A stretch of 64,000 bases of DNA from Tritrichomonas musculus (GCA_039105265.1 JAPFFF010000023.1:434001-498000), one strand, 5' to 3'; positions 31,921-43,881 are shown, counted from the first letter of the stretch. Notes: generated by a model from the sequence alone, not told the origin. Numbers and translations: made by a program.

Positions 31921-34431
31921 CTAATAATCACATTTATGTATTTCTAATTTTAATTCTTCCCAAGTTGGTGAAATTGCATCCTCCAACATAGCTTGCAATT
32001 TTATAAATTTCAGGGGAAGTTCCTGGTCCTTAGCGATTGAGAGGTAATTCAAAAAAGTTGATTCAAATTCAACCCACATTGAAATCAAGTCGTCAGACAA
32101 AAAGTGCCTAAAAATGTCACTTTTCATCAAGCAAGACGAGAACAATGAGAAGGATGTAATAATTTTCTCATTATTAGTCAAAACCAGTACGTTAAAAATG
32201 AATTCTTTTTTATTTTTAATGAATTGAATCTTCTTCATGACATCGTTAAAAACTTCGAATCGAAAAATTAACGGGACAACCACCAATGTTTTCAGCTGCT
32301 CGACGCATTCCCAAAACAAAATCAATTTCTGTTTAGAAAGATCTTTATAAATAAACAAGGTTGTACTTTCTTTTATTTCTTCATTAAAATCTTTCCAACT
32401 CTTTGAAATTTGTTTGAATTCTTGTTTGAATTGATTTTGAATTGAGATCAAAAATGGTCGGATCTTTGACAAAATTTGAATCCATTTTAATCGGTTCGTT
32501 AGGAAGTCGTAGTTCTCGCTAGCCGCAACCAATGCAAATGTTGCATTATAGAGTGAACAACTGTCGTGTAAAAGATTCTCTTCGAGGATTTTTCGTTGGA
32601 CTTCGAAATTGAAAAATTGCTCGAACTTATTAACATCGCTTAATTGACTTTGAATGTTCTTGTCAAGAGCAAATCGTTTGAATTTGTTCTTCTCTTCATT
32701 ATGAAGAGAATTGGTGTAAACATTGGTCTGCACAATTGAGTCATAGACAGTCAGATTATTGATCGACTTGTTATGCTCAATTGCCGAGTATAAACTATTG
32801 AAACTTGTAATTTCATTTTTATTCAAATTGGTTGTACTGGCAAACATGACTGAGCTACTTTTTGTTAATTTGATGTTGGAGATATCAATAATTGTATCAT
32901 CATCGCTATTCCCTTTGCTATTAAAATTTCTATCATTACTAATGGTATTTCTATTATCTATATCTAAATTTGTATATTTATTAGTATTATCATTAATATT
33001 ATTAATATTATCATTTTCCGTATTACTGGCTATTTCATCATTTTCTGTATCACTGTTGGAACTATTTTTACAATCCATATCTAAATCATTATTATCACTA
33101 TTTTTATCTATATCATATTTATTAAAAATATTTCTTTTGAATTTCCGTTTATTGTACTCATTTATATAGTCAATACAACTTTGCTTTGTGCTACTCATAA
33201 AAATTGGGAAAATATTTCGCCTTCTAGATAAAAATTCAGAGATATTTGATTGGATGGAATCACTTTTAAACCAGTTCGGACTCGGCATGAGAGACTTTCC
33301 GACAGATGTTGGATATACTTTAATCCATATCGGTTTAAAATGCAAATTTTCATTTATTTGAGATAAATTTAGCGTTTTTCTGAATATATCTAAATCTTGG
33401 CCTTCTTTCACCTTTAAAAATAGTTTTGAGACCATTACAATATCAAAAGGGCTCGTATAAAGCAGTAAGAAAGATTGCCCGGCTGTTAGACATAAGGAAG
33501 GAAGTTCGTATAACGAAGCAACTTTGTTCAGACTAGATGTGATTTTTGTCATCTCTTCCAAAGTGAAAGCATCTTTAATTATCTGCTTGAAAAAGTCGCC
33601 ATTACCAGCATAAGGAGAAGATTCAATCCACTTTTTGGCTTCATGAATGAAAAATTGATGAAAGAAAAAATAATTTATATGGCCTTGCGACCAATTTAGA
33701 GATTTCATTAAATTTAATAAAACAATATGGGTTGATGGAATCAATGGCAAAAATGTCCTGATATATTCGAGAAGTTGGATCGAAATACAGTGAGTTGATT
33801 TATTATATTCGGTATTATTATTAATTGATTTGGCTATGCTACGTAAACGAATTTCCGAACCATAATGAATAGAAAATGGTGTCATAACACATTCAATAAA
33901 GCGAAACGTTGGAAGCGATTGAAAAAATGGGGCCAAAATTTGAATTCCCATTTCTGGGGTGCTTATACCAACTATATGCGTATAAAAAACTGAGGCAAGT
34001 TTAGTATATTCATCAGATGAAAAATTCCCAAATAACGATGGAATTGATGAATTTATAACGAAGTCGAAATAATCGAATTTTGTACAATGAATTACGGCAT
34101 TTGCAAAAAGACCAAGATCATCATATATTTGGGGAATAAAAATTGATGCATCTTGAATAAAATCAGATGGTAATTCATTTGAAGATAACGGAGAGAGATA
34201 TTGGTTTAATATATATTCAACAAGCTTTTTTTGTTCAGGAAGATGCTTTTTTGGATAATTACTGATATTTAATAAAGAAAATGAATGTATTGCTCTTTGT
34301 TGAATTAAAATTTGTTTTCTTATATTTTCTATTTCATTACTACATTTAAAAATCAATGATCGAATATTCGATGGAAGATGAATCTTTAAAAAATTATAAA
34401 GATTTTCTTCGTTTTTATAGGATTCTTCCAT
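31921..34431 (-). CDS. Unassigned large helical protein, 836 residues
   Basis: Not recognised. The protein is mostly alpha-helical by composition, with two conserved-looking halves: residues 1-420 and about 540-836. They are joined by an Asn/Asp/Thr-rich low-complexity linker (about 430-520). Hydrophobic helical blocks such as 'ILAPFFQSLPTFRFIECVMTPFSIHYG' and 'PLIPSTHIVLLNLMKSLNWSQGHINYFFFHQF' give a repeat-like or regulatory-domain look, perhaps a GTPase-regulator or trafficking fold. No motif allows a family call. No signal peptide or membrane segment. A clean start and stop over 2.5 kb in AT-rich DNA make it a convincing gene. Confidence 0.7.
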   Translation of the reverse strand: MEESYKNEENLYNFLKIHLPSNIRSLIFKCSNEIENIRKQILIQQRAIHSFSLLNISNYPKKHLPEQKKLVEYILNQYLSPLSSNELPSDFIQDASIFIPQIYDDLGLFANAVIHCTKFDYFDFVINSSIPSLFGNFSSDEYTKLASVFYTHIVGISTPEMGIQILAPFFQSLPTFRFIECVMTPFSIHYGSEIRLRSIAKSINNNTEYNKSTHCISIQLLEYIRTFLPLIPSTHIVLLNLMKSLNWSQGHINYFFFHQFFIHEAKKWIESSPYAGNGDFFKQIIKDAFTLEEMTKITSSLNKVASLYELPSLCLTAGQSFLLLYTSPFDIVMVSKLFLKVKEGQDLDIFRKTLNLSQINENLHFKPIWIKVYPTSVGKSLMPSPNWFKSDSIQSNISEFLSRRRNIFPIFMSSTKQSCIDYINEYNKRKFKRNIFNKYDIDKNSDNNDLDMDCKNSSNSDTENDEIASNTENDNINNINDNTNKYTNLDIDNRNTISNDRNFNSKGNSDDDTIIDISNIKLTKSSSVMFASTTNLNKNEITSFNSLYSAIEHNKSINNLTVYDSIVQTNVYTNSLHNEEKNKFKRFALDKNIQSQLSDVNKFEQFFNFEVQRKILEENLLHDSCSLYNATFALVAASENYDFLTNRLKWIQILSKIRPFLISIQNQFKQEFKQISKSWKDFNEEIKESTTLFIYKDLSKQKLILFWECVEQLKTLVVVPLIFRFEVFNDVMKKIQFIKNKKEFIFNVLVLTNNEKIITSFSLFSSCLMKSDIFRHFLSDDLISMWVEFESTFLNYLSIAKDQELPLKFIKLQAMLEDAISPTWEELKLEIHKCDY

Positions 34432-34748
34432 TCTGTATCGCCAAAATTATTTGGAAATTTATATTCAGAAAATTTTGAGAATTAATTTAAAAAGTTACCA
34501 ATTTGAATAAACTATTTGATAATGATATTCTATCCAAATATCACATTTTGCTTTCATTTTCTTATCAATTATTTTATTAAAAAATATAATAGACTTTGCA
34601 AACCATAATAATAATTAATTAATTAAAGATTTAAAAAAATTAAGTAATTCTCAAAATGATTGGTTTAATAGCAAACAAAAATTGATTTATGTAATATAAA
34701 CATTGATATAATTTAATAGCATATAAATTACAAAAGCATAAATACAAA
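34432..34748. other. Intergenic
   Basis: About 320 AT-rich bases between two minus-strand genes. Nothing recognisable. Confidence 0.6.
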
Positions 34749-35489
34749 TTATGATTCAGCATCAGAATCTGAATTATTATTACTTTCTTTTTTCCACATG
34801 TCAACATTTTGTTTAATTCTTTGAATTATTTGATGAGTTTCTTCAGATACCGGCTCTTGATCAATTTGTTCTAAATCTTTAATTTTTTCAACAAAATCTT
34901 CAGCAATTATCAGGGCATCACTTTTATGCTTTAATATTTCATGAAGATATACACTATAGTTTAAGATAGTGTTACAATAGACTGGGTGGGTTGGAAGTAT
35001 TGATGATTTCGAAGTATTAATAGCTTCCAAATAAAGCTCGTGTGCTTTTGATGATAAAGGAAATCCATCTTGTTCTGATAATGTTTCTGCTAAATAACGA
35101 TAAAAATCAGCTTTTGTTTTAAGATATAAAACAGTTTCTTCTGGTGAGCTTGCTTTAACAAGAATAAAATTGTCAATTAAACTTATTACTTCATAACAAA
35201 AAGCAGCTAATTCGTTATACAGCTTTTTTTGATAAATATCTAGTGCATCTACTTTTAATGTACATTTTTTACATTGTTGATATTCTTTAATAGAAGAAAT
35301 AAATAAAATATCGTTTCTTCTTAAATCAACACATGATTTATAAACTTGTAAAAACAATTTCTGCTCACTTTCTGATAATTTTGGATCAAGAAGGACTGCT
35401 GCTTTAAAAAAGTTTACCGATTCCTCATATCGACGTGCCTTTTGGGCTGCACTAGCCATAAATATTTTCATTTCTCTGTCTTGAGACAT
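34749..35489 (-). CDS. 14-3-3 protein
   Basis: A phosphoserine/threonine-binding adaptor of 246 residues, the normal 14-3-3 length, starting at the ATG at 35487-35489. The frame opens two codons earlier without an ATG. Hallmarks in order: 'AQKARRYEESVNFFKAAV' (helix 1-2 region), 'QVYKSCVDLRRNDILFISSI' (14-3-3 has VAYKNVxxxRRxxWRxISSI; the Lys and Arg of the binding pocket are kept), 'YLKTKADFYRYLAE' (matching KMKGDYYRYLAE, with the Arg-Tyr pair of the pocket), 'PTHPVYCNTILNYSVYLHEIL' ([21 protein letters not shown]), and a final helix ending 'QRIKQNVDMWK' before an acidic tail. It acts as a dimer on phosphorylated partners in the cytosol. Confidence 0.95.
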   Translation of the reverse strand: MSQDREMKIFMASAAQKARRYEESVNFFKAAVLLDPKLSESEQKLFLQVYKSCVDLRRNDILFISSIKEYQQCKKCTLKVDALDIYQKKLYNELAAFCYEVISLIDNFILVKASSPEETVLYLKTKADFYRYLAETLSEQDGFPLSSKAHELYLEAINTSKSSILPTHPVYCNTILNYSVYLHEILKHKSDALIIAEDFVEKIKDLEQIDQEPVSEETHQIIQRIKQNVDMWKKESNNNSDSDAES

Positions 35490-36121
35490 TTGCAAGATTC
35501 ACATCTCTAAAAAAACGAATTTAAATTCAAAAAACTTATATCTTTTAATCTACATATTTCTTAATATTAATAATTGTTATATCGAAATAATTTTAATTTT
35601 AATCTAATATTATTTGCTTAAATAATTTAAATATTTATATATAAACAAATACATTTTTTTTGAGCAAATAATTATATTTTTATACAAAATTTAAATTCAG
35701 AAGAACTATTAAAAATTTATTATGTTATTATCTTGAAAATTGTTATATAATACTTAAAAAAATAATTAGAAAAATATTTTATATATTATATAAAAAATAA
35801 AAAATGCAAAATAATAATTGATAAATTATATCTTCAATATGAATTTTTGTTTTACCTAGACCATTTAAACAATCAAATTTGAATTCAAAATTGAAATATT
35901 TGTATGCTATTTCACAAATAAGGTAATAAAACGAATAAAATATATTTATCCTAATGCCAAAATTAAATTATTTATATTTTATTAGTAAAAATAAATAAAT
36001 TTCAAATTCTGAATGTAAAACAGTTTGATAACTTTATTTTTGGCGCCAAAATTACTTTTTAATAAAAAATTTTTCAGGAAAAAATCAACATTTTGAATTC
36101 AATAAAAAATTTATAAATTTT
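35490..36121. other. Divergent intergenic region
   Basis: AT-rich promoter region between the 14-3-3 gene and the ankyrin gene. No distinct motif is supported. Confidence 0.55.
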
Positions 36122-37252
36122 ATGATGAATAAAGACATTAACGAAATACTTGATATAATGAAAACAATACAAGATTGCATCATTGAGTATCTTGACAATG
36201 ATAATAGTTGTGATGTTGATGCCTTTCAAGAAATTCTCGATAATATTGACAATTTTCAGATTCATGACGATTTCGATATGATTGAATCATTCCTTCGCCT
36301 TTTGTTAAAAATATCAAACAATCACCATCATTCAACAGATTTCTTCAACAAAATTGAAAAGATCTTATTATTATTTAAAAATGATTTTTCAAACTTTACA
36401 AGTTTTACACTTTTCAATATAGTTAAAAGTAATAAAAGAATCCTTTTATTCTTTATTGAAAACAAGATGATAACTATTGACGAAACAATTGCAAATATCT
36501 TGACGAGCTCCAAATATCTTAGAAGAAATTACCATCTATATTTTTTACCAGAATTAAAACCAATAATTGATAATCAATCATTTGAAAAATATTTTAATTG
36601 TATTGATGATTATTATAATATCAAAGATCTAGATTCAGAAGATTTTAAAGAAAAACGAAAAGAAGGAGAAAATGATTCATATATATGCCAATTAATCCAA
36701 AAAGACTCAGTTGAAGAATTTATTACTTATTACACTAAACAAAATATATCAAGTTCACAAAAAATACCTGACTCACTTTTTGAGACAAATTTATTTTTAT
36801 TAGAAAACAAGCCAATATTAATTGAGTATGCAGCATTTTTTGGAGCAATTCAAATTTTTAGATTTTTACAATACGATGATTCTAATTTAAATCCAAAATT
36901 ATGGCATTATGCAATTCATTCAAATAATCCAGAATTAATTCATAAAATGGAAGAACTTCATATTGATCCAATGAATGAACAATATACGAATTGCGTAATA
37001 GAATCAATCAAATGTTTTCATAATGATTTTGCCAATTATTTCATTGAGCATTATATTGATCAAAACGAAAATTATATTGATGAGTCAAAATATCTTAAAT
37101 ACAACAATTTTTATTATATTACAGAAAAAACTATTAGCAGAAAGTTTTTTATTGAATTATGCAAATATGATTATCTTAAATTTGTCAAATTACTATTAAG
37201 CAATGATATTGATATAGCCTTAGAAACCATTTCAAAAAACAAAAGTTTATAA
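36122..37252 (+). CDS. Ankyrin-type protein with DUF3447 N-terminus
   Basis: A 376-residue frame. The N-terminal 150 residues are helical and acidic. Residues about 175-376 match the trichomonad DUF3447 ankyrin arrangement: 'IEYAAFFGAIQIFRFL', 'LWHYAIHSNNPELIHKMEE', 'CVIESIKCFHNDFANYFIEHYI', then an incipient ankyrin unit 'LCKYDYLKFVKLLLSNDIDIALE'. The stop at 37250-37252 falls inside the zone where further ankyrin repeats follow as separate cassettes downstream. The protein may therefore be a short product, or the front of a longer split gene. A paralog, truncated at its start, lies at 57744-58568. Function is unknown; ankyrin repeats bind proteins. Confidence 0.75.
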   Translation: MMNKDINEILDIMKTIQDCIIEYLDNDNSCDVDAFQEILDNIDNFQIHDDFDMIESFLRLLLKISNNHHHSTDFFNKIEKILLLFKNDFSNFTSFTLFNIVKSNKRILLFFIENKMITIDETIANILTSSKYLRRNYHLYFLPELKPIIDNQSFEKYFNCIDDYYNIKDLDSEDFKEKRKEGENDSYICQLIQKDSVEEFITYYTKQNISSSQKIPDSLFETNLFLLENKPILIEYAAFFGAIQIFRFLQYDDSNLNPKLWHYAIHSNNPELIHKMEELHIDPMNEQYTNCVIESIKCFHNDFANYFIEHYIDQNENYIDESKYLKYNNFYYITEKTISRKFFIELCKYDYLKFVKLLLSNDIDIALETISKNKSL

Positions 37253-37318
37253 AAAAATTTAAAACCAAAAAAAATAATAATATTTCAGATAATTTATTTT
37301 TTTATGGAATTTTTTTAG

Positions 37319-39560
37319 ATATTCACGAAACATCGTTACATGCGGCAGTTAAAAAAGGGAATATGGAAATTGTTAAATTTTTATTATCACAAACAAAAAT
37401 TGATATTAATTGTAAATTCATTTTATATTTTTATTTTTTTCATGGCATTTTGAATTAAGTTTTAAATTATATTTTGAAACAATAAAATTTTAATAAAATT
37501 GAACGTATTAAGTATTTAATCAAATTTTTTAATATATTAATGAAACACCATTACATAGAGCAGTGAAAGATGGAAATATTGAAATGGTCAAACTTTTATT
37601 ATCATATCCAAATATTGATCCAAACATTCTAGCTATTTTTTTTTTTTTTTATAATATTTCTAATTAATGTATTATTAATATAGTATGAAATTTATTTTGA
37701 ACATAATTTCTAATATTCTATTTCAATGGTATTTTTAATATAATATTTAATGATATTTTTTTTGATTATTTTTATAAAACAGCATTATATGTTGCAGTTA
37801 AAAATGAAAGTGCAGAAATAGTTAAACTTTTATTATCACATCCAAATATTGATCCAAACATTCTAGTTATTTAATTTTATTTTTAATGATATTTCTAATT
37901 AATGTAATATTAATGATGTATGAATTTTATTTTTAACCTAATTTCTAATATTCTATTTCAATGGTATTTTTAATATAATATTTAATGATATTTTTTTGAT
38001 TATTTTTATACAACATCATTATATTTTGCAGTTAAAAATAAAAGTACAGAAATAGTTAAACTTTTATTATCACATCCAAATATTGATCCAAACATTCTAG
38101 TTATTTAATTTTATTTTTAATGATATTTCTAACTAATGTAATATTAATGATGTATGAATTTTATTTTTAACCTAATTTCTAATATTCTATTTCAATGGTA
38201 TTTTTAATATAATATTTAATGATATTTTTATTGATTTTTTTTTATATAACAGCATTATTTCTTGCAGTTAAAAATGAAAGTACAGAAATAGTTAAACTTT
38301 TATTATCACATCCAAATATTGATCTGAACATTCTAAATATTTAATATTTTTTTTTTAATGATATTTCTAATTAATGTAATATTAATGATGTATGAATTTT
38401 ATTTTGAACATAATTTCTAATATTTTATTTCAATGGTATTTTTAATATAATATTTAATGATATTTTTTTTTATTTTTATTTTTATACAACGGCATTATAT
38501 TTTGCAGTTAAAAATAAAAGTACAGAAATAGTTAAACTTTTATTATCACATCCAAATATTGATCCAAACATTCTAATTATTTATTTTTTTTTTTAATGAT
38601 ATTTCTAATTAATGTAATATTAATGATGTATGAATTTTATTTTTAACCTAATTCCTAATATTTTGTTTTAATTATATTTTATAACATAATATTTAATGAT
38701 ATTTTTTTTGAATATTTTCATAAAACAGCATTATATGTTGCAGTTGAAAATGAGGATACAGAAATAGTTAAACTTTTAATATCACATCCAAATACTGATC
38801 CAAACATTCAAGCTATTTTATATTTTTATTTTATATCGTTTTAATTATTTTTTAAATGATGTTATTGATTAATATTTCAATAAAATTAACCAAAAATATT
38901 TATCACGTTTAATAGCATTTATTTTAACGAAATTTTTTATTTATTATTTGATCAAATTATATAATAATTTAATATAGCACCATTATATCTAGCAGTTAAA
39001 GAAGAAAACATAGAAATAGTTACTCTTTTAATATCACATCCCAAAATTGACATAAATTTACCATACATTTTAACATTTTAATTTATTTAATGTCATTTCA
39101 ATTATTTTATTTTTGAATTACATTCACTTCTAATATTTAAATAGAATTCAATCTATATGCTTTAATCATATTTTTTATTGAAGATTTAATAGCATTATAA
39201 TATATATATTTTATATAATTTGATATTTTTTTTTATCAAACACCTTTACATCTTGCAGTTGAAAGAGGGAATATTAAAATTGTTAAAATTTTATTATCTC
39301 ATCCAAAAATTGATTTAAACTGTATATATGTTTTATTTTTATTTCTTTTTCATATAATTTTATATCGTTTTTTTTTTTTTTTTTGATGTTTACAATTCAA
39401 TAATTTAATGTCAAATCCATTTTAAAAATTAATTTTAATAAAATTTTATATCTCAGTTTTCATGGTGTTTTATATAAGTATTTAATCGAACAGCATTACA
39501 AATGGCATTTGAAAAAAATCAAACAGAAATTTATAAAATATTATTTGAACAACAGAAAAA
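37319..39560 (+). repeat. Ten ankyrin-repeat cassettes separated by AT-rich spacers
   Basis: Ten copies of a roughly 90-base segment, each encoding one ankyrin repeat (core 'AVKNxxxEIVKLLLSHPNID'), recur on the plus strand. Matching positions fall near 37374, 37590, 37824, 38058, 38294, 38534, 38770, 39022, 39284 and 39535, a period of 216-262 bp. Between them lie about 140-170 bases of AT-rich spacer with stops; spacers of the central units are nearly as similar to each other as the coding parts. Cassette edges lack consistent GT and AG, so ordinary splicing is not supported. Confidence 0.8.
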
Positions 39561-40170
39561 TAATAATAAATGGAAACATATTTTTTATTTTATTTTTTCA
39601 TCAAATTTTACGTATTATACTTTTATGTCTTATTTATATATTTTAATCAGTATATTCTTTCTCTTCCACTGAATAAAATTGTGGATTCTTCATAATGAAG
39701 ATTTATTATTTTGAAATCTTTACATAATAAATTTTTTATTATTTTAATTTTCATAAATTTTGATTTTTTTTTTTTTTTTTTCGTCACAAAGTTTCATCTT
39801 TTTGATAAAATGAGAAGTTAATATATTACTGTTAATTAATCATTATTTCGGCCTAACGATCTCATGAAAAGTAATTAACAAAAATATACATAATTATCGT
39901 CACTCTTTCGTTATCTCATTGTTTATTCAAAAATTGAATTGCTTCCTAAAAACTTGAATTTTATTCAGTTTTTATATAATGGAAAATTTATTCAGTTAGA
40001 TAGCTGATTATTTGAGATTATTATTGTATTTTGTGAAAAAAATGCTCAACCTATTTATTTCAATGAGAAAACGACCATAACTTAGCATATTTAGTTAATT
40101 AACTAGTTAATTGTGAAGTTAGTAGCATTCAATGAGTTTATTTCTTTGATCAAATCGAGATTATTATTTT
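39561..40170. other. Intergenic
   Basis: AT-rich, with a T run near 39767. No gene is seen between the ankyrin array and the end of the split host gene. Confidence 0.55.
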
Positions 40171-40596
40171 CTATGTTTTTGCATCTGATTTCAAATGATC
40201 TTGTGGTAAAGTTATTTGAACTTTCTCTGGGTATTGAATTAAACTTTGATCCTTTTCCTCATTTAGAATATTTTTTTGGAACTAAATCATGAAAATCAAC
40301 ACCTGCTTTTTCAAATTTGTTTATCATACATGCAAATGAATATGTAAATGCATTCACTGATGCTGATATAAAAGAATAATCTTTAGATGGCAGATGTCTA
40401 TATATTTGCAGAAGTTTCAAAAAATAATCTTTGGCTGTTGTTTGCATTTCAGGTGATTTAAGTATTAGCATATTTTTAACATAAATTGGAAAACGCTTTG
40501 TTGCTTCTGTGCACACCTGATAAAATTTATTTAGTGATTGAATTGATAATGATTTCTTTTCTGAATCGGAAGGAATGACAATTTCTGGTAAGTCAA
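40171..40596 (-). pseudogene. 3' end of the split host gene (downstream piece)
   Basis: Minus-strand coding sequence beginning at the transposon edge with 'IDLPEIVIPSDSEKKSLS' and continuing for about 110 residues. A frame change near 40260 leads to a further coding-like stretch ending at a stop at 40171-40173. It joins in frame to the piece beyond the transposon: with the element and one TA left out, the codons read through 'FLDYKI|IDLPEIV'. The present GTG/ATG starts lie inside the terminal repeat and are not natural. It is not recognised as a family. Confidence 0.7.
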
Positions 40597-40598
40597 TA

Positions 40599-40641
40599 TT
40601 ACCCATTACTCCCACGAATTTAGTGAGTTTGCGTATTCAAT
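40599..40641 (+). repeat. Left 43-bp terminal inverted repeat
   Basis: Identical to the reverse complement of 45889-45931. With the TA on each side the match is 45 bases. Confidence 0.95.
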
Positions 40642-41992
40642 GGTTTATTCTCAGAAAAAATAATTTTATTTTTTTTATTTTATAATTTTTTTATTCAATT
40701 TTTTTTATTTTTCGACAATTCTTTTTTTCTAATTCAATTTTTTGAATTATTTTTTTTTTGTACGTTTATAATTGTTTTTTAGAGTAAATATTTCCAATTT
40801 TTTAGATGTTCTTTTTAGCAAATGCTATCATTCCTTATAAAATGTTTATATATGATATCTTGACAACTTGATGGTGCAAACAAAAAAAAATCTCAAATTT
40901 TGATCGATGATAATATTTAAATTACATGAAATGTATTCAAAATTTCGGGTAACATTCTTACAGAAATTAGTAGTATCTAGTATGATTTATCAGAATATTG
41001 AGGTTTCAAATGATTTTATTTTTTTTCTTTTCTAAAATCTAATAATTGATTACTTATCAGCAGGCTCATTTCTCATTTTTTCTGTTTTCTTTTCGAGCCT
41101 TCTTTTTTTATTTTTACAAATAAACATGATTATCGTTAGTCTTGTTAAAGCTTTTTTTATTCTCTACAAAATATCTTTTTTTTTTAATGTTTTTTTGATT
41201 TTTAGACTGTGTTGATCAGTTTAACATGTCATAAATTATATAAGCAAGCATGCTAATCATTTTTTATTATATTCATGATTTTTTTATTTAATCTTATATA
41301 TTTGTTTTTAATTTACTCCAATGTGTGCCAATTCAACATTATATCATGTAATTACTTTCAATAATTCAAAATAATGCATAATTATATCAATATTAAATCA
41401 AATTATAAAAATCAAATTATGATATTAATGGATGCAAGTATATTCTCATAAAAAAAGTATTTAATAATTATTATTAAGTGATTAATACAGAATAATGATT
41501 CCAAAATTTGATTTTTAACTACTTATTCTAAGTAATATCATAATTATTATATTTTTGTTGTTTTTGCATTGAAACTCTTACTCAACACTTTTATTAACAT
41601 CCAATTAAATATATATTAATAGTATTTTACTTGCATTTTAATTCAAACAAATTTAAATTAATCTTTAATCATCATCTATTTTTTTAATTTTAACTGTGCA
41701 TATATTAATATTGTATTTTCTAATTTCAGAAATAGAAAAGCATGTAGAAAATTATGTAATATTATAATAAAAATGGAGTTTTCACACTAAAATTTTATTT
41801 TCAATTAAAAAGTTTGATGAAAATATCAATTTTTATTTTTATATTTTTAGTTAGGCATTTTCATCTGATTATATTTCATGTAAAATTATTTTTATAATCT
41901 TCTTTTGATATTTAAAGTAATTAAATTTCCTCATTAAACTAGAAAAGTCGTATAAAAAAAAAATTCAATTTATATTTGGTAGAACAATTAAA

Positions 41993-43881
41993 ATGAGTTT
42001 TCGTCAATCTTTATATTCATGGCTACCAAATACCAACAATTTGATGAATTTTACGCAACCCGCGTTTAACATTTATTATCCTTTCATTGAATCTCCAGAA
42101 ATGAGAAGGAAAAGAAATCTTCGCAAATTATGCGATTTGATATGCGACAAAAGTATCAATAATTTCTTTCAAGAGAACGCAGAAATTTATTCAGAACACT
42201 TTTTTGAAGATGCATATCTCCTTAAATCAAGAGATCCGAAATGCTCATATAAAACATTGAAAAAAAATCTCGAAGTGAACTATAATGATTTAAAAAATGA
42301 AGATTTGAGCATGTTTCAAAATAAATGCGAATTGTATTTTTCAATGAAAAGGGCTGAAAATAAAGTTTCAAGTAAATTTTTGAATACAATTGATAAACTT
42401 CAAAAAAGTTTTGATAATGCGATATTAAGATTAAGCGATCAACAAGTTCCAGCAAAAACAGTCAAACCTGGAATTCAAAAAAGAGAAGGGCGATGGTCTT
42501 CTATTGAAACAAATCATTTATTAACTGTAATTAAAACTGGCGTTTCTTCAGGTCAAATTTTGAATGAAAAAGGTGGAATTGACTGGGAAATCGTTGCAGA
42601 TTATATACCTGGAAGAATTTCTAAATCATGTCATGATAAATTTCAGTCACTTCAAAAAAAAAATCCTCTAACTTTTTCTATTGAAAATTTAAGACAATTG
42701 AATAATAAAATTGAAAATTATAAATTAAATAAAAAATTTTATAGAGCTTTAACAAATGATCAAGAGGAGAATTTATTTAATAAAATTAAAAATAAAATCG
42801 AAAATTCTGAAGTAGTACAATTAAATGACATTTCATTGATGGCAAGAGAAATTTTTTATAGTCCTTTAGCATTGGCAACAAAAGCTTTAATATACTCATC
42901 TTTGAGTGAAAAAATAATACCATTTGATGAAGATGGTAATCTAAATATAGAAAACTTTGAAGAAAAAATTAATGAGTTATTGACAATTGCAACAGATGAA
43001 CCACAAAAGCTCATAGAAGAATATAAATTGGAAAACTTTAAAGGTAGCAAAAGTTGGTGCTATAAGTTCATGATAAGGCATGGACTTGTCTTCCGAAAAG
43101 CACACTATGAAAGACGAGGTGTAATTAATGGTTCACATATCGACATATATTTAAATGAAATAATAGATGCTGTGAATGAATTTGGCCCAGATCGTGTTCT
43201 CAATATGGATGAAACACAGATTAAAACAAATAACTTAAGTCCACAAATGATTGCCTTAAAAGGGCAAGAGACTGTTAAGTGCCTAAAAGAAAACGTGAAC
43301 GAAAAAGAAGGAACTACCTTCATTGCAACCGTTGCAATGAATCCAAAAAAACGTTTTCCTTTGGCTATCGTAGCCAAAGGAAAAACAAAAAGAAGTGAAG
43401 TAAAATACCAAATCGATCAATCATCTCCAGAATTAATTACTCATTCACAAAATGGTTATACGACATCAGATGTGATGAAAGTCTACTTAAAATGGTTGAG
43501 GAAAAGAATGACAGATGGTCCGTTTGCTTTGATTCTAGACGTATATAAGTCGCATGTGGAAAAGTCTGTTAGACAACTTGCAGAAAAGTTGCAAATTAGG
43601 TTGATATTTGTCCCTGCCTGCGGAACAGGTAAATATCAACCTCCGGAATCGTGAAAAAGCAGCTTGCAGCTCGAGAACTGATCTCACCTACACCTGTTGA
43701 TTCGACAAGATGGGAATATATAACAAAAGAAACAATTGAAATTTGGGAAAAAATAAGTGATGAAGCAATTAATTCAGCTTTTGATATTCCTGATTTGATG
43801 AGATTATTTAATTCAGGATTTCATGATGATGATGATACATCTGATAGTGAATGGAATTACACTGAAGAAGAAGATGAATAA
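41993..43881 (+). pseudogene. Transposase, DDE_1 superfamily with SANT/Myb-like domain, damaged near its end
   Basis: The first 553 codons are open. An N-terminal helical region is followed by a SANT/Myb-like domain at about 159-222 ('GRWSSIETNHLLTVIK...IDWEIVADYIPGRISKSCHDKFQSL'). A CENP-B/Tc5-like helix-turn-helix follows at about 349-378 ('SKSWCYKFMIRHGLVFRKAHYERRG'). The DDE domain has its first Asp in 'VLNMDETQIK' (about 402-411) and second Asp in 'ALILDVYKSH' (about 508-517). At 'GTGKYQP', where the third acidic residue is expected, the frame stops at about 43652. Coding resumes in another frame with 'LAARELISPTPVDSTRWEY' to the stop at 43881. A small deletion with frameshift removing the third catalytic residue is the simplest reading. 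Confidence 0.85.

Noticed and set aside
32759-33169. A 136-codon plus-strand frame rich in Leu/Ser/Phe
   Set aside because: It is the reverse complement of the Asn/Asp-rich linker of the 836-residue minus-strand gene, a typical antisense shadow.
37253-39560. Reading the ankyrin spacers as ordinary GT-AG introns
   Set aside because: Several cassettes lack GT at the exit (AAATAT, ATTATT) and AG at the entry (AACATC, AACGGC), and no branch-site-like element such as ACTAAC recurs before the cassettes.
40259-40615. A separate small gene starting inside the transposon's terminal repeat
   Set aside because: Its apparent start codons lie within the inverted repeat. The sequence joins in frame to the larger host gene once the element is left out.
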